NCBI GenBank assembly: GCA_021234535.1
Contig: CM037837.1
Location: 5,248,218-5,312,217 of the forward strand
Origin: Stichopus chloronotus
Taxonomy: Eukaryota; Echinodermata; Holothuroidea; Aspidochirotida; Stichopodidae
Direction of reading: 5' to 3'
Length of the DNA: 64,000 nucleotides
Positions 51,501 through 61,999 of this stretch are shown one piece after another (the stretch's first letter is position 1; the number at the start of each line of letters is the position of its first letter). The position numbers and the translations under genes are program-made. Below the pieces are notes generated by a model. That model had not been told where the DNA came from, did no database searches, and worked only from the letters and a program-made list of their open reading frames with translations.

Positions 51501-53215
51501 GCAGCTTTCTGATTAAATTTTTATAAAGTTGCAATTGCAATATCTTGCAAAGTGAACAACATGATGATAAAGTTTGGTGATGGTGTTTACAATACAATCT
51601 CTGTAACAGCAGTCCTTGACAGTAGCCTCGGCATTTGGCAATGCTGAGGTAAATGCCAAAGAAAATTGACATTACATCAGCAAAAAGAAATTGCAGAGGC
51701 ACGAGGCACAAACATTACAACCCCGGAGGGAACTCCCACTGACTGACTGAGCCTAACAGGAATCACCAGCAGAGTTGGAATAAGTCCAGGCCTGCAACTA
51801 ACATTACATCGAAAATTTCAAACCTGAATAACATCGCATGCTACACAAATATACAGGAGAGCCAACGTCAGCTTTGTTACTTACTTTCCTACTTTCCTTT
51901 TCATAAGATCTATCAAAATCCTGTTTATTAGCAAATTAATAGATAACAATGTCACAAAATGATAAAAATATTGTCTCTTCTATACAAGTTTTGAGTAAGA
52001 GTTTCATGGAGGACATTCTGTTCAACATTTTGGTACGATTTGAAACATGATAGTTAGCATTGCAGCTTGAAAATTGGGCTGTGAGTAAAATGTTTCCATG
52101 AAAATGATAGCTTGGCAAATATTTGTTTTTATGTTGTTTGATGTAAATACAACACAGGTGGTGCTAACTTTAAAATCCATTTGTGTCCAAAATGCCTCAC
52201 TGGGATTAAGAATGCATGATTGATCGACTCAAAGTACTGATCGACTCAAGGTGTATATTGCTGTTTGTGTACACTTTTTACTGTAGCTACTGTACTATCA
52301 CCTGTTCAGGAAAGGAGGATTGAACGTCAACAATATTAAAAAATACCCCAGTCGGTCAAGAATGCCAGAAACATTTACATGACATGTGCAAAAGACCCCA
52401 AACTAACAATCCGCAATATTTTCACAAACTTCACTTTGAAGGTTTCTTCCTAAGAGGTATTTTGTTCCAGAGTGACTTAGGACTACTGTTGTTGCCTAAC
52501 AAGTAAGATTAAAAATTGAGATAGTGCCTAACCAACATATGTTAACTGTAGTGCCATTCAGTAGAGGGACAGGCTAGTCTAAGGTTTTCAAATAAATTTT
52601 GATCCAAACTGCTTGAAAATGTTTTATATGTTGTCTAATACATTGCTAAGCTTATATTGGGTCATCAGCGAACACAATGGCATATTTACAGTGTACTAGA
52701 GTTATCCCACTGATCAAACACCATAACAAATAATTCAGTGCCAAGAAACTCTAGCCAGTATGTCACACCTATGAGTCTGACAAATGTTTGAGATCATCCT
52801 TCACTAAGGATACAATATTACAAAGACTTAAAAAGCACGCCTTTACGAATCCACAGATATTCTGGGTATCAACGTATGCTAAAGCATATTGTAAGCTATA
52901 ACATACACTTTCAAGAATCATCCAACTTCATGCAAAGTGAAAAAAACAAAGAGGTATGTCAATACAATTTGACAGGGAGGGAAAGCTGGGGGTAGATGGA
53001 ATGATATACTGTACATACCTCCTGTCTTTGAATTCCACAAAGGCAAATGGAGGTCCAACTCCATGTGTGTTTTTCTTTAGGTCGATGGTCGCAATCTCGC
53101 CATACTTGTAAAAGATGTCTGAAATGTCCTTCTCCCGAATGTCTGGCGGAAGGTTGCCGACATAGATCCTGCATTCGCTGCTGCTGCTTCCCCCTCCTCT
53201 TCTGTAGTTTGACAT
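48347..53215 (-). CDS. SRSF1: Serine/arginine-rich splicing factor 1 (ASF/SF2 orthologue), four coding exons
   Basis: Spliced product of 252 residues (53215-53019, 50934-50741, 50242-50070, 48541-48347), against 248 in human. It binds purine-rich exonic enhancers in pre-mRNA, recruits U1 and U2AF, and acts in nuclear speckles. RRM1 spans about residues 16-90, with RNP2 IYVGNL at 17-22 and the RNP1 region GPPFAFVEF at 54-62. A glycine/arginine-rich linker lies at about 94-122. The second, pseudo-RRM is about 126-198 and carries the family hallmark [13 protein letters not shown] at 137-149. The RS tail covers about 202-252. All introns are GT-AG, with phases 2, 1 and 0, and the frame closes exactly. 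The start is the Met before SNYRRGGG; the acceptor one base upstream implies a non-coding first exon. Confidence 0.97.
48542..50069 (-). other. SRSF1: SRSF1 intron 3 (phase 0)
   Basis: About 1.53 kb, from donor gtaagt to acceptor cgacag. No repeat or second exon was recognised in it. Retained or alternative exons in this interval would be candidates for the nonsense-mediated autoregulation known in this family. Confidence 0.85.
50070..50242 (-). CDS. SRSF1: SRSF1 coding exon 3 (pseudo-RRM core)
   Basis: Acceptor cctacctctgcag, donor gag followed by gtaagt. Encodes [20 protein letters not shown] and on to KFRSHE, nearly identical to human over the [15 protein letters not shown] heptapeptide region that contacts GGA-type RNA and SRPK1. 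Length 173 bases, entering in phase 1 and leaving in phase 0. Confidence 0.97.
50741..50934 (-). CDS. SRSF1: SRSF1 coding exon 2 (end of RRM1, Gly-rich linker)
   Basis: Acceptor ttgttttacag, donor g followed by gtctgt. Encodes the end of RRM1 ([15 protein letters not shown]) and the linker [20 protein letters not shown], whose Arg-Gly content is typical of arginine-methylated SRSF1 linkers, then NYRCFVSG opening the second RRM. The split codons at both borders rebuild Arg66 and Gly131. Intron 2 (50740-50243, 498 bases) holds nothing recognised. Confidence 0.97.
50935..53018 (-). other. SRSF1: SRSF1 intron 1 of the coding region (phase 2)
   Basis: About 2.08 kb between donor gtatgt and acceptor ttttacag. 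Apart from a short direct repeat (gatcgactcaa twice near 52220-52250) I see no repeat or exon. Confidence 0.85.
53019..53215 (-). CDS. SRSF1: SRSF1 coding exon 1 (start, RRM1)
   Basis: ATG at 53215-53213. Encodes 65 full codons: a Gly/Ser-rich N-terminus, then [20 protein letters not shown] and RRM1 through FVEFKDR. The donor is ag followed by gtatgt. Read past this donor the frame runs into intronic sequence, so the boundary is set by homology as well as consensus. Confidence 0.97.
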
Positions 53216-53227
53216 CCTGCAGGGTTA
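53216..53227 (-). other. SRSF1: 3' splice site immediately upstream of SRSF1 start codon
   Basis: On the minus strand tttttaaccctgcag ends one base before the ATG, so the coding exon would begin G-ATG. This predicts a separate upstream 5' UTR exon. A good donor consensus (gtg followed by gtgagtat) lies at about 55474-55466, making it a candidate partner with an intron of about 2.25 kb, but nothing else supports that pairing. Confidence 0.45.
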
Positions 53228-53741
53228 AAAACCAGTGTTGAAGAATTTAAGCAATTTCATGTGGCTGTCCTCTTGGGGAAAATTTAGGTGGAGAAATGTG
53301 GTTGTACTTCTTCAATATTTCATAATCAATATAATCAATTGTACTATGGACACACTGGCATTGTACTCTTTACAATGCAATTTTGTGGTTTCAGTTATTT
53401 TAACACAATCTGAGATTAACCAACTACAAGTGACCCCACATCCTGTTAACTGTACTTTTTGGGATTGGCCTAAAGAGTTATATTTTACAGGAATAGTTAA
53501 ACCCAAATGTACTAAAATAAGGCATATACAAAGCCAAGGAATAAGTTCGTTTTAGGGCCAGCCCCTCTAAGTCTTTATAGTTGATTCACCCAAAGATATT
53601 CGATAAACAGGCCAATTTGACCAACCTGTCTAGTCAATTTGACAAGCCCACCACAACCAATTAACGAAACATATTTTAGCTTTAAGCTATGGAACTTAGA
53701 CATAGTCAAAGTGGCTTGTGCTATAACTAGGAATCAGTGTG

Positions 53742-54014
53742 CACAGTGTAAATCAGATTTCACTGACTGCAACTGGGAATCCAGGTGAGCAGTGGAAATC
53801 TGTTGTCAGTGTCTACGACTAGGAATCTGGATTCACAGTGAAAACTGTTGAGGCGGGGTATTCTATAGTTGCGTATAGCACAGTGTAAATCAGATTTCAC
53901 TGACTGCGACTGGGAATTCAGGTGAGCAGTGGAAATCTGCCTTCAGTCACTACGACTAGGAATCTGGATGCACAGTTTGAAAATTTTTGAGGCAGGGTAT
54001 TCTATAGTTGTACC
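53742..54014 (+). repeat. Tandem duplication, 137-bp unit, with internal sub-repeats
   Basis: Two units begin cacagtgtaaatcagatttc at 53742 and 53879 and both end ggtattctatagttg. Within each unit, words of the type ac(t)(a/g)ggaat(c/t)cag followed by agtg recur about every 50 bases, so the unit is itself a dimer-like array. It lies upstream of the SRSF1 coding region, within the possible 5' UTR intron. Confidence 0.9.
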
Positions 54015-54208
54015 TACTATTCAACCAGGGCCGGTTATTGGAACTTGAAAGTTGAATGGAACGTACTTGGGTAATAAAATCCAAAAGAGGTAAACTAAGA
54101 ATACGTCAAGAAATCATGAATTATTTGGGTAAAACTTAAGTATGTAAGTGTGCATAGTTAAAGCTAGGACAACCTCTGACCCCAACCTGTCCACCACCTC
54201 CCCTCACC

Positions 54209-54465
54209 TTACAGGCGGTAACTCATCACCTCAAGCTATAGGCCTATGTTTGGCTTCTGAATAGCAGAATTCATTCTTAACTGGTTCTGCTCTTTGCTTG
54301 ACAGCAAATTCAAAAGATGCAGAGTTACTCATATTACACAGCGTACATGGATCCATTGTTTTGGTTACACATGGGGATTAAGTTTAGACAGGCTGTGGGA
54401 AGGACAAGAACTAAGTGGTCAGTGGAACTGAAACTGTCTGGGGTGATGAGTTTTTGTCTTTCAAG
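54209..54465. mobile_element. TTAA-MITE family 3, eroded copy
   Basis: Ends taactcatcacc and ggtgatgagttt are inverted repeats. The interior is colinear with the better copy at 59412: agatgcagag, then attacacagcgtacat, ggatccattgtttt and gaaactgtctggggtgatg. Flanking TTAA has mutated. Confidence 0.75.
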
Positions 54466-55079
54466 TTAGGGTGCAATTAAGGTGGTGCATCAGATACCTT
54501 TGTAATTTATCTGAGTTAAAGTGCTGGCTAACCTGTTCTACGGTACCTTGCATTGACAATCAACCCAAGTTTAAGTGTAAGCCTTTGTTCGAGTTTAAAC
54601 TCAAACTTAATACAATAATAATGAATACTGACCCTACTGTAGTGTGGTGTGAATTCAGGCCGTCCTGTAGTACTTTAACGTGTAGTTCTTGTAACGTTAG
54701 GCTACTATAGATAGTATGCTACAGAAGTAACGACAGGTTGTGTTTTCCACTTCGATGACGCCACTTCGCGACCGAAAGAGACACGACAACCGTCTCAGAT
54801 CAACTTTCAAAAGTGACTGTATTGCTCACACAGGAATAACCTCAAAACATGTTTTACTTAGGACTGGAAAAATGCTGAAGGTTAGGCCTCGCTCTCAGTC
54901 TCAGGTGAATCTCAATTATAGTTTATACCTTACAAACTCGCGTAGCACTAGCACATGCATTGTGCATATGCTGCGTACATACGGTACAAGTATTAAAACT
55001 CTCTGACCAAATGATAAGTCTAGTAAATGCTAGGACATATATGTATGGAACGCCAAAAGGGAAAAAATATTGTTGTTTA
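54466..55079. other. Non-coding stretch upstream of SRSF1
   Basis: No exon was recognised. A CpG-containing patch near 54755-54800 (cgatgacgccacttcgcgac) could be promoter-like on either strand, but no TATA or initiator was identified. Confidence 0.35.
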
Positions 55080-55315
55080 ATCTTATTTTGTTGCCTCATT
55101 TGATTTTGTTTCCTTTTTGGCTTGTCTCATTAGATTTTGTAGACTCGTTCAGTAGTGTCTCCTTGTAGTTTGTCTAATTTACGTTTGCTTCATTTAAGGT
55201 TGTCTCATTAAAGTTTAGCTCGTGTAAGGTTGTCTCGTTTCAGTTTGCTTCAGTGAAGTTCGTCTCACTGAAGTGGGTCTCACTGCAGTTCGTCTCATTC
55301 TAGTTTGTCTCCAGT
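55080..55315 (+). repeat. Degenerate minisatellite, about 16-17-bp unit
   Basis: Units of the form gtttgtctcattaaagt or gttcgtctcactgaagt follow one another about a dozen times with variation, for example ggttgtctcgtttca and ggtctcactgcagttcgtc. There is no coding function. Confidence 0.8.
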
Positions 55316-55639
55316 TGAAAACGCTATTCGTCAATTGCAAAATATAAACCTAGAGCGTGAAACTTGACATTTTCCGTCCATTCTAGACAAAATCTATATC
55401 GGCCTTGACTAAACAATTAGGTTATACTGTGCAGAGGCGACCAAAATCATGCAACTAAGGAAACAATACTCACCACTCTTGGTTATTATCAGTCCGTTAT
55501 TAAGAATTTCAAAAGAGAAGGAGTATCTTCAAACAGTAAGATTTTCTATTTTCACATTCGAGACTGAACTGACATTGAATTGTAAAAACGTTTAATTTGA
55601 CGGAGATTACATCCCCTGTAGGGGACATGTCGCCTGCAT

Positions 55640-55745
55640 ATACTAGGAGGTTTCCTTCTGGAACATTGTCTACTATCTAAGCAGAGCGCAAGTCTGAGTT
55701 GACACGGAGTTCCCAGATCACAGAGAAATGGCATTTCCAAACTTC
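55640..55745 (-). repeat. SINE-like interspersed repeat, copy 4
   Basis: On the minus strand it contains a ggaaatgccatttctctgtg block followed by gcgctctgcttagatagtag, matching the other copies in order. The interior is diverged. Confidence 0.5.
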
Positions 55746-56690
55746 CTTCTGTGCCTCACCCCACCCCCACAAATAAACGTAGCTTAATTTTAAATACAGG
55801 AAAACATATTTTGGGGGTCAAAATATGATTTGGTGGAATGTCGCGAAAACCACCTTTGAGCAATACAACTTACAAGCAACTAACAAGGTAGACAGCAAGG
55901 CCTAACCATGATGCCGGAAATGACATACGTATGTAGCACGTTTGCTTTGAAAAAAGTATCTCTTACATGGCAGGCGGCCTTTAAAGAAGGCCGCCTCTTA
56001 TCTCTACTTACAGGGTTGAATGCTATTTAGTCAAATTAACGTTCTTAGACCATAAGGTCCCCGCCTTTATAAGCTACCAAAACGTCCCCCCTCTTTAGCA
56101 AAACGTGCCCGTGTTGTTTTATGAGGTACACAAAAACGTCCCCACATTATGATAGAAAATTCGAACATAACTAAGGAATCAAACAAACTCTACGAGGAAA
56201 GGTGTGAGGAATTTGGAAATGGAGAGTAAGGACGGAGTTAGGAAAATAATTGGAAGGGCGGGAACAGTCAATCCAAATGTACCGATTGCTCAACGTTGCA
56301 GTTTAATGAAACTACTAAGTCTAAATTGATGGATCTGTTGATATCAATATGTTTAGAAATTCCACTTATTGCACAGAATGTTCTGCTGTAACAAAGGTTT
56401 GAAATCTCCAGAAAACTGTATTTTATTTTTTCTTGAAAATTGTATTTGTACATGCCACCGGGATTATACTGTAGTATAGCCATTCTAGGCTTTCTAGGAA
56501 GCGTAAGATTGTACAACTCGGTCGTTACCTATACAACTTACGAACTTAGATCACTCCTGCACGCATGAGAATAATTCAGCGGTCAGTTGCACCTGAAGTT
56601 CACAACGAAATTTAGCATTATTTTATGTTGTACTTGAAACGGCAACATCACAATTTTAGTGTCGTGTCATAGCTCTTGATATCTTGATAT
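55746..56690. other. Non-coding stretch
   Basis: No exon was recognised. Confidence 0.45.
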
Positions 56691-56699
56691 CGATCGCCC

Positions 56700-57035
56700 T
56701 CTCACATCAAGCATAAGTAAGTTTGCTGATGACACTATAGCTCCATCTGACAATAAATGATGAAAAGGATGCTTCGTTGTTGCAAGGGTGCTCGGAGAGG
56801 TTGTTAATACAAGGGTCCCTGTTATGAAAAGGGCAAGTTTCGTTTCGAGTATAGGTTCAGAAGATGGCCACTCCGTTCCCGATGTTCCCGATAGACTCAA
56901 ATGTATGCTCAAATGTAGTTTAGCTTCTATCAAATAGAGTGGTCAAGGAGTGGAAAGTGTGCACGAATGGGTAAAATTCCACTTTAGTAAATAGCTTCAA
57001 GGACATTGATAAGTTTTATTATGACTGTGGCAGAA
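56700..57035 (+). pseudogene. LINE reverse-transcriptase relic
   Basis: SKFADDT (FADDT at 56722-56736) matches the catalytic F-A-D-D motif of non-LTR reverse transcriptases. About 200 bases on, in another frame, RVVKEW (from 56936) and, after one stop in the same frame, LVNSFKDIDKF (56984-57016) match the C-terminal pattern RVVKEWN.LP....VNSFK..LDK seen at the end of many animal CR1/L2-type LINE proteins. The stretch between is too short for an intact thumb region. Frameshift, stops and deletion make it inactive. Confidence 0.65.
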
Positions 57036-57039
57036 ACTG

Positions 57040-58300
57040 ACTATGCCGAGCTTTGTTGGATATTAATTTGGCTAGGGTATTTTTTATAGGACTAGGGAGA
57101 GACATCAATGTTATAATTGCTCTCTTCAAGAATACTGGCAGTGGTATTTATAGTTGTATTCCCACAGTATTTTCAGTCAACAGTCTGAGCTGTGTAATAT
57201 TCACCAGCCATAAGCAATTCAGCTTATTTAATAACTTGTATCAACTTTTTGAACGTGAGGGACCGAAAATCAATAAAAACGAATTGATATTGTTGTACAT
57301 GTGAAATTCTATTGAAATTTTAACATAACTTTTTTAAATCAATTAAGCAAATAAAAGAGAGTATCGTCAGACCCTAAGTAGGCCTATGGCCTGTGAAGCA
57401 AGAACTTTATCACATTTATCTAGGGGACCAGATATGTATGGGATATGCACGTGAGGGGCGGATAAAATTTTAAATTAGCACAGTGATCATAAATTTATTT
57501 CAGAAAGCTTAGGGTAATCCATTTGGGTGTTACTGAAAATGATTCATGCATAAATCATCTCTAGAAAATGTTTTAACGTTTTCTACTGTTATTGAAGGAA
57601 GGGCATTTTAACAGAATTCAATTTCAAAGTTACATATTTCCTTTTAAAATTCATTGAAAAAATTTTTGCAAATTTTCACAGGATATATGATTACACTTGT
57701 TAATAGATATGATACCTTTTAGTAACTTTCAGCTGATAGTTTTCCAATGAGAAAACTTTTCTGAATTTTTGCATGATCGACAAAACATGTTCCACACCGA
57801 ACTGTGATACACACCTGTTTTCCCTGAGAAGTAAACTTCAATCTTTTCAGAAATTAGTGAGTACATGTACATCCCCCTCCATTCTGTTCTTTCTAGTGGA
57901 TTGTACCACCTTTAGAAAAAATATATATATATATAACTGGATTATTTCTGTGATTTAAACCTGTCCGTCTCTGATGCCCGATATTCAGTCCCGACAATTT
58001 CTTAAAGTTGGAATGGTCCTTTAATTCCATTTTTTCACACTTTTCTTTCTGTGTGTGAAACTTTGAAACCAACGTAGCTATACTACTTTTAGCCATGATT
58101 TACTTTAACAATTTCAAAATACTGTTCAAATGTTACCTGTTTTAGATCACACTCTTTAGGAGACCTAGTTGACTGAATTTGTACTGCAATCATCTTCCTC
58201 TTCCAAAATCAATACACTAAGAGACAGGATATGCTCATTTTGTTATGCCAATGCTCATGTTTGTATACTCACAAGGATGAAGTCCAAATTATGGCCTTGC
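57040..58300. other. Non-coding stretch
   Basis: No exon was recognised; it has a short (AT)n at about 57919-57934. Confidence 0.45.
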
Positions 58301-58324
58301 AACTCGCTCTCATGAAAGTGTGCT

Positions 58325-58495
58325 CAATCTGTAGTCGCACTCATGAGATTGCACTCGCACTCATACTTACGAGACGCGTTCTCACATGGCGGATTTGAAA
58401 ATCAGGTATACTCGTACTCAACACTTTGTACTTAGTACTTGTACTCGGAACCTTGCACTCTTACTGGAGGTTTTGTACTCACATTAGAAATCTGA
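58325..58495 (+). repeat. Degenerate repeat of cgcactcat / tactcgtactc words
   Basis: Words gcactc, actcat, tactcg, tactca and gtactt succeed each other irregularly for about 170 bases. It resembles the stuttering arrays near 14.7, 19.5 and 55.2 kb in style, though not in sequence. Confidence 0.6.
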
Positions 58496-58885
58496 CTCCC
58501 TGCCTACAAGCTGTCAACTTTTCTACAGTTCTGCGGGGTTCACGATAACCGTATATATGGAACCACGTAGAGAATGAAGCGAATCATTAGCCAGGGTAGT
58601 ACGGTATAAAAGGTCCAATAATTATAGATCAACGACTTAACGGCTTTATTTCTCACTTATTTCACAAAAACATCCACGTGGTATTTTTGCTTCAGTATTG
58701 TTGTATTTAATTATTATTATTATTGGCAGGAACATCGTGGTGACAAATTGTTTTAAGTGTCGCTTACTATAACTTCCGTATTCCGCAAAATACCACACGT
58801 TGACTGCGTTCAAAATTGACTTAAAGACACTATCCTTTTATGAATCGAAAGCCAATTATTTCGCTCTGAAGGTCTCATACCACCG

Positions 58886-58892
58886 TTATAAA
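58886..58892 (+). promoter_or_regulatory. TATA-like box before a short signal-peptide-like frame
   Basis: Ttataaat about 57 bases before an ATG in good context (gagccatggg) at 58944. Distance is suitable for a TATA promoter. Weak on its own. Confidence 0.2.
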
Positions 58893-58943
58893 TGTTCATC
58901 CACAGGTTCTGTTAACCAAGAGGAATAGTCCCTAAATTGAGCC

Positions 58944-59018
58944 ATGGGGGATCGTTTTTTCGTCATATTTTCAGTTATCATCCTCATCTTTTTTTCTTTG
59001 ATGTTCACGCCCACCAAT
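58944..59018 (+). pseudogene. Possible start of a secreted-protein gene cut by a MITE
   Basis: The frame begins MGDRFFVIFSVIILIFFSLM, which has the shape of a signal peptide (a charged residue then a long hydrophobic core), and stays open up to the TTAA edge of the inverted-repeat element at 59019. Beyond it the frame continues only into the element. T-rich DNA readily encodes hydrophobic runs, so this may be chance. Confidence 0.2.
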
Positions 59019-59415
59019 TTAAAGCAGGATGTGCAGTGTTTGAAGGAAACAAATGGCCTTCATCATTTACTCTCCATCATTCTCTTCCATTCGATAGCAA
59101 TCTGGAAAATACCATCTACGATATGTTTCTTTCAGGAGAAATTCCATTCATTAGATTGTTAATTACGGCAGAAAGAAGAGTGATTCATTCTTTTTTTCGG
59201 GTAAAAAGTTAGCGGAACCAGGCCCTGTAGTAAATATATGGCGCTTCCGTGCGAAGACCCCGCTACGAAAACGCATTGTTTCAGGAAATTAGGCTTTATT
59301 TGGACATAGAAACCACTGCACGGTAGTTTGTACAGCTTTTTACAACTATGCAAAATGTAGCCAGTTTTTTGGTGCACTTTTAACAAGTGCAGGAAAATAG
59401 CACATCCTGCTTTAA
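59019..59415. mobile_element. TTAA-MITE family 4, 397 bp
   Basis: Left ttaa then agcaggatgtgc (59023-59034); right gcacatcctgct (59400-59411) then ttaa. The terminal repeats are perfect over 12 bases. There is no transposase-like frame. Its right TTAA is also the left TTAA of the next element. Only one copy was seen in this window. Confidence 0.85.
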
Positions 59416-59666
59416 AGGCTGTATTGCATCACCCTAAGCTATATTTTTACCTCCCTGAAAGAAAATTCTCTACTGGTTCTAAGTTACAGTACTCTCAGAT
59501 TGCCAGCAAATACGAAGATGCAGAGCAGCTTGTATTACACAGCGTACACAGGGATCCATTGTTTTGATTACACATGTGGAGGAAAGTAAGACAGGCTGAG
59601 GGAGGGACTAGAGGTAGGTGGTTGGGAGAATTGAAACTGTCTGGGGTGATGCATTACAGCCTTTAA
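59412..59666. mobile_element. TTAA-MITE family 3, 255-bp copy
   Basis: Left ttaa then aggctgtattgcatcacc; right ggtgatgcattacagcct then ttaa. Terminal repeats match at 17 of 18 positions. The interior is colinear with the eroded copy at 54209. It abuts the family 4 element with a shared TTAA. Confidence 0.9.
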
Positions 59667-60109
59667 GTATAGATGATGTGAAAATTAGGACACTTGAAGG
59701 AGATTTAGGTTGGTTTAGAAAATCGAAAGTGCTGTAGTGATGTTTCGGTCAGTCAGTCTTGCAGAAGGTATAGCATACCCGTACTAACTGCTCTATTGAC
59801 TTACACACTAAATTGTAAAAGTAATGTGGTCTTCAAACCCTTGTAGAAGTATTGGCCACAGATGACCTACCACTCCATGGAAAGTTGACGTTTCGAACAT
59901 TCATGGTACTTCCAATTTTCCACACTTTAAGGTAGATTTTACGCTAAAGAGTTGTGAAGGCCCATAGCATAGTCAAAATTGCATCAATTGCCTATATTTA
60001 ACTTTCACACTACACAGGCTATATACTTCAACACACCAGCTGCTGTCACATCCAAAATACAGAAAAACACAACTTCGGTTGCTAACATATTACAATTAAA
60101 AGATCGATT

Positions 60110-60262
60110 TTTAGGGCCTTGCAATAATGTCTCATAACATCATTTGATAATTTACAGTAAAACACGTTTAACAAGACAAGGCATAAATAAGGAAACAGAA
60201 TTAGTTTGAGCTCTCCCAGTTAAACTTGAATCTTCGTGTTATGGTGAATTGAAAGTTCCATG
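60110..60262 (+). repeat. Direct repeat, first copy
   Basis: Shares catttgataat, then a ttacagt block, acatgtttaacaa-like block, ggaaacagaatta, and ttgagctct followed by agttaaactt with the segment at 60693. Spacing about 580 bases. Likely the remains of one family or a segmental duplication. Confidence 0.7.
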
Positions 60263-60692
60263 AAGCACGGACGATAGTTAGGCTACATATATTGTTAGGA
60301 CCTACTAACCCATTCCTCCTAGGAATTAACTCATAGAGTCATTATAGCAATAGAAAACATGATGCCAGTAAATTTGACATATCCTTCACATACTTGCTTT
60401 TCACTCAGAGGAAGAATTGTATTGAAAAGTAAATGGATTCGATCTCCGAGGCTTCTGTTTTATTGAGACCTTTTGTATCAAATGCTAATTAGGCCTACAT
60501 GGAAAATTAAATCGGTTTTATCTTAAAATGGAAAACTTTTCATAAAAACATTACAACTTGCAACTAAAAAGAGCCATGGAATGGGGTGGGAGCTTGAACG
60601 ACTTGGTCATTTAAATAGCTGGTAAATTTGTCTGATGGGACCATTTTAAAATCCAACTTCACAGCTTTAAAAAAAAATTGTGATACCACTTG

Positions 60693-60850
60693 CTTGCAAT
60701 GATCGTCTAGTAACATGATTTGATAATGTTACAGTCGGACATGTTTAACAACACAGGGCCTAAGTCAGGAAACAGAATTAAGTTTGAGCTCTTCTAGTTA
60801 AACTTAAATCTTAATGGTCATGGTAGCTGGTTAATTGAAAGGTAATATAC
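60693..60850 (+). repeat. Direct repeat, second copy
   Basis: Partner of the segment at 60110, colinear with small insertions. A further shared word, ctctattgacttac with gcacta or acacta, follows it here and precedes the first copy near 59791. Confidence 0.7.
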
Positions 60851-61800
60851 AACCATTAATTTCTCTATTGACTTACGCACTAAAACACCGACCTTCGATG
60901 GCCCCTAGTGCATGCAAGGTACGTCATTTCAGGGATTTCTTACCCATCATGTGATTGGTATTTGCATGGCCTATCATGGCATTGAAAAATTTCCGTGTCG
61001 ACCGTTTCAGATTTCCAAATGCCTTGCCCCCCCGCTTGCCCCCCCCCCCCCCATGAAGTTCAAAGGTAAAAAAATATAGGCCAAAATTTGTATAAGAGTG
61101 GGTATAAAGTATGAGTGACTATAAGAGTATTTATGTGTGAGGTAGGAGTAGAACGTGTATGAATAAATGAAGAAACTTGTAGTTGTTGAAATCGTCTTTC
61201 ATTGTAACTACTGATACAGCATATTTTACTCAAAACAAAAAGACATAGGGCTACCTTAAATTAGTTTGATACTGAAAAAGTCAAGACCAAAATGAAACTG
61301 AGAAACCAAAGAAAATTGAAATGGAAACAACTAATTTGATAAAGTGCCCATGCTAGGCCTATATCACTTTTTTTTTACTTTTGAAAATAGCAAGAAATGC
61401 AAATTTTGATTCTGATTCGGTAAAAGCAAAACTTGTTATGACTGAAAAAGCAATGAACCATGAAATTATGAGCAAATTGGGCTTTGTTGGCAGGTTAACG
61501 ATGAATTAAAATAGTTAGATCATACACAGTTTAAAGGCATAGTAGGCTACAGCTAGGTACAATGTAGCCAAAGACTGAACGTCAAATTGTGTACTTTTAA
61601 ACATGGGGACGAGTGCAACGCGGTGATGTAGTGGTGAACGTGAACCTTTACGACCTCCCTACACTAAAACGCCAGCAGGTCGCTCTTTGGTATGCATGGC
61701 ATACATGTTGATATCCATCAGTGAATTATATACACCATTCGTAGGGAAAATGTAAATTTCCGAACCTGCATATGTGTTCAAAAAAATAAAAGAAAATGTC
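60851..61800. other. Non-coding stretch
   Basis: No exon was recognised. A C tract of 14 lies at 61039-61052. Confidence 0.5.
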
Positions 61801-61814
61801 GGCTTGAACTCACA

Positions 61815-61999
61815 AAGCCAGAGATCGAGACTGGGAAGTGCCATTTCCTGCAATCTGAGCGGCATTTTCATCCAAAAATTTTCTCTGTATGCCACTTGCC
61901 AATCGACGGTGGCGCTCCGCTTAGATAGTGTCGTTACTGCTTGAGTCCCCCACTTCAATCCTTTGACCCCCTTAGCCCCCCCCTAGCCCCCCCCCCCCC
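61815..61999 (+). repeat. SINE-like interspersed repeat, copy 5, with C tract
   Basis: Most complete-looking copy: gagactgggaagtgccattt, then ctgagcggcattttc, atgccacttgccaatcgacg and gtggcgctccgcttagatag. It passes through CT-rich sequence into 13 C at 61987-61999. The C tract may be part of the element tail. Confidence 0.65.
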
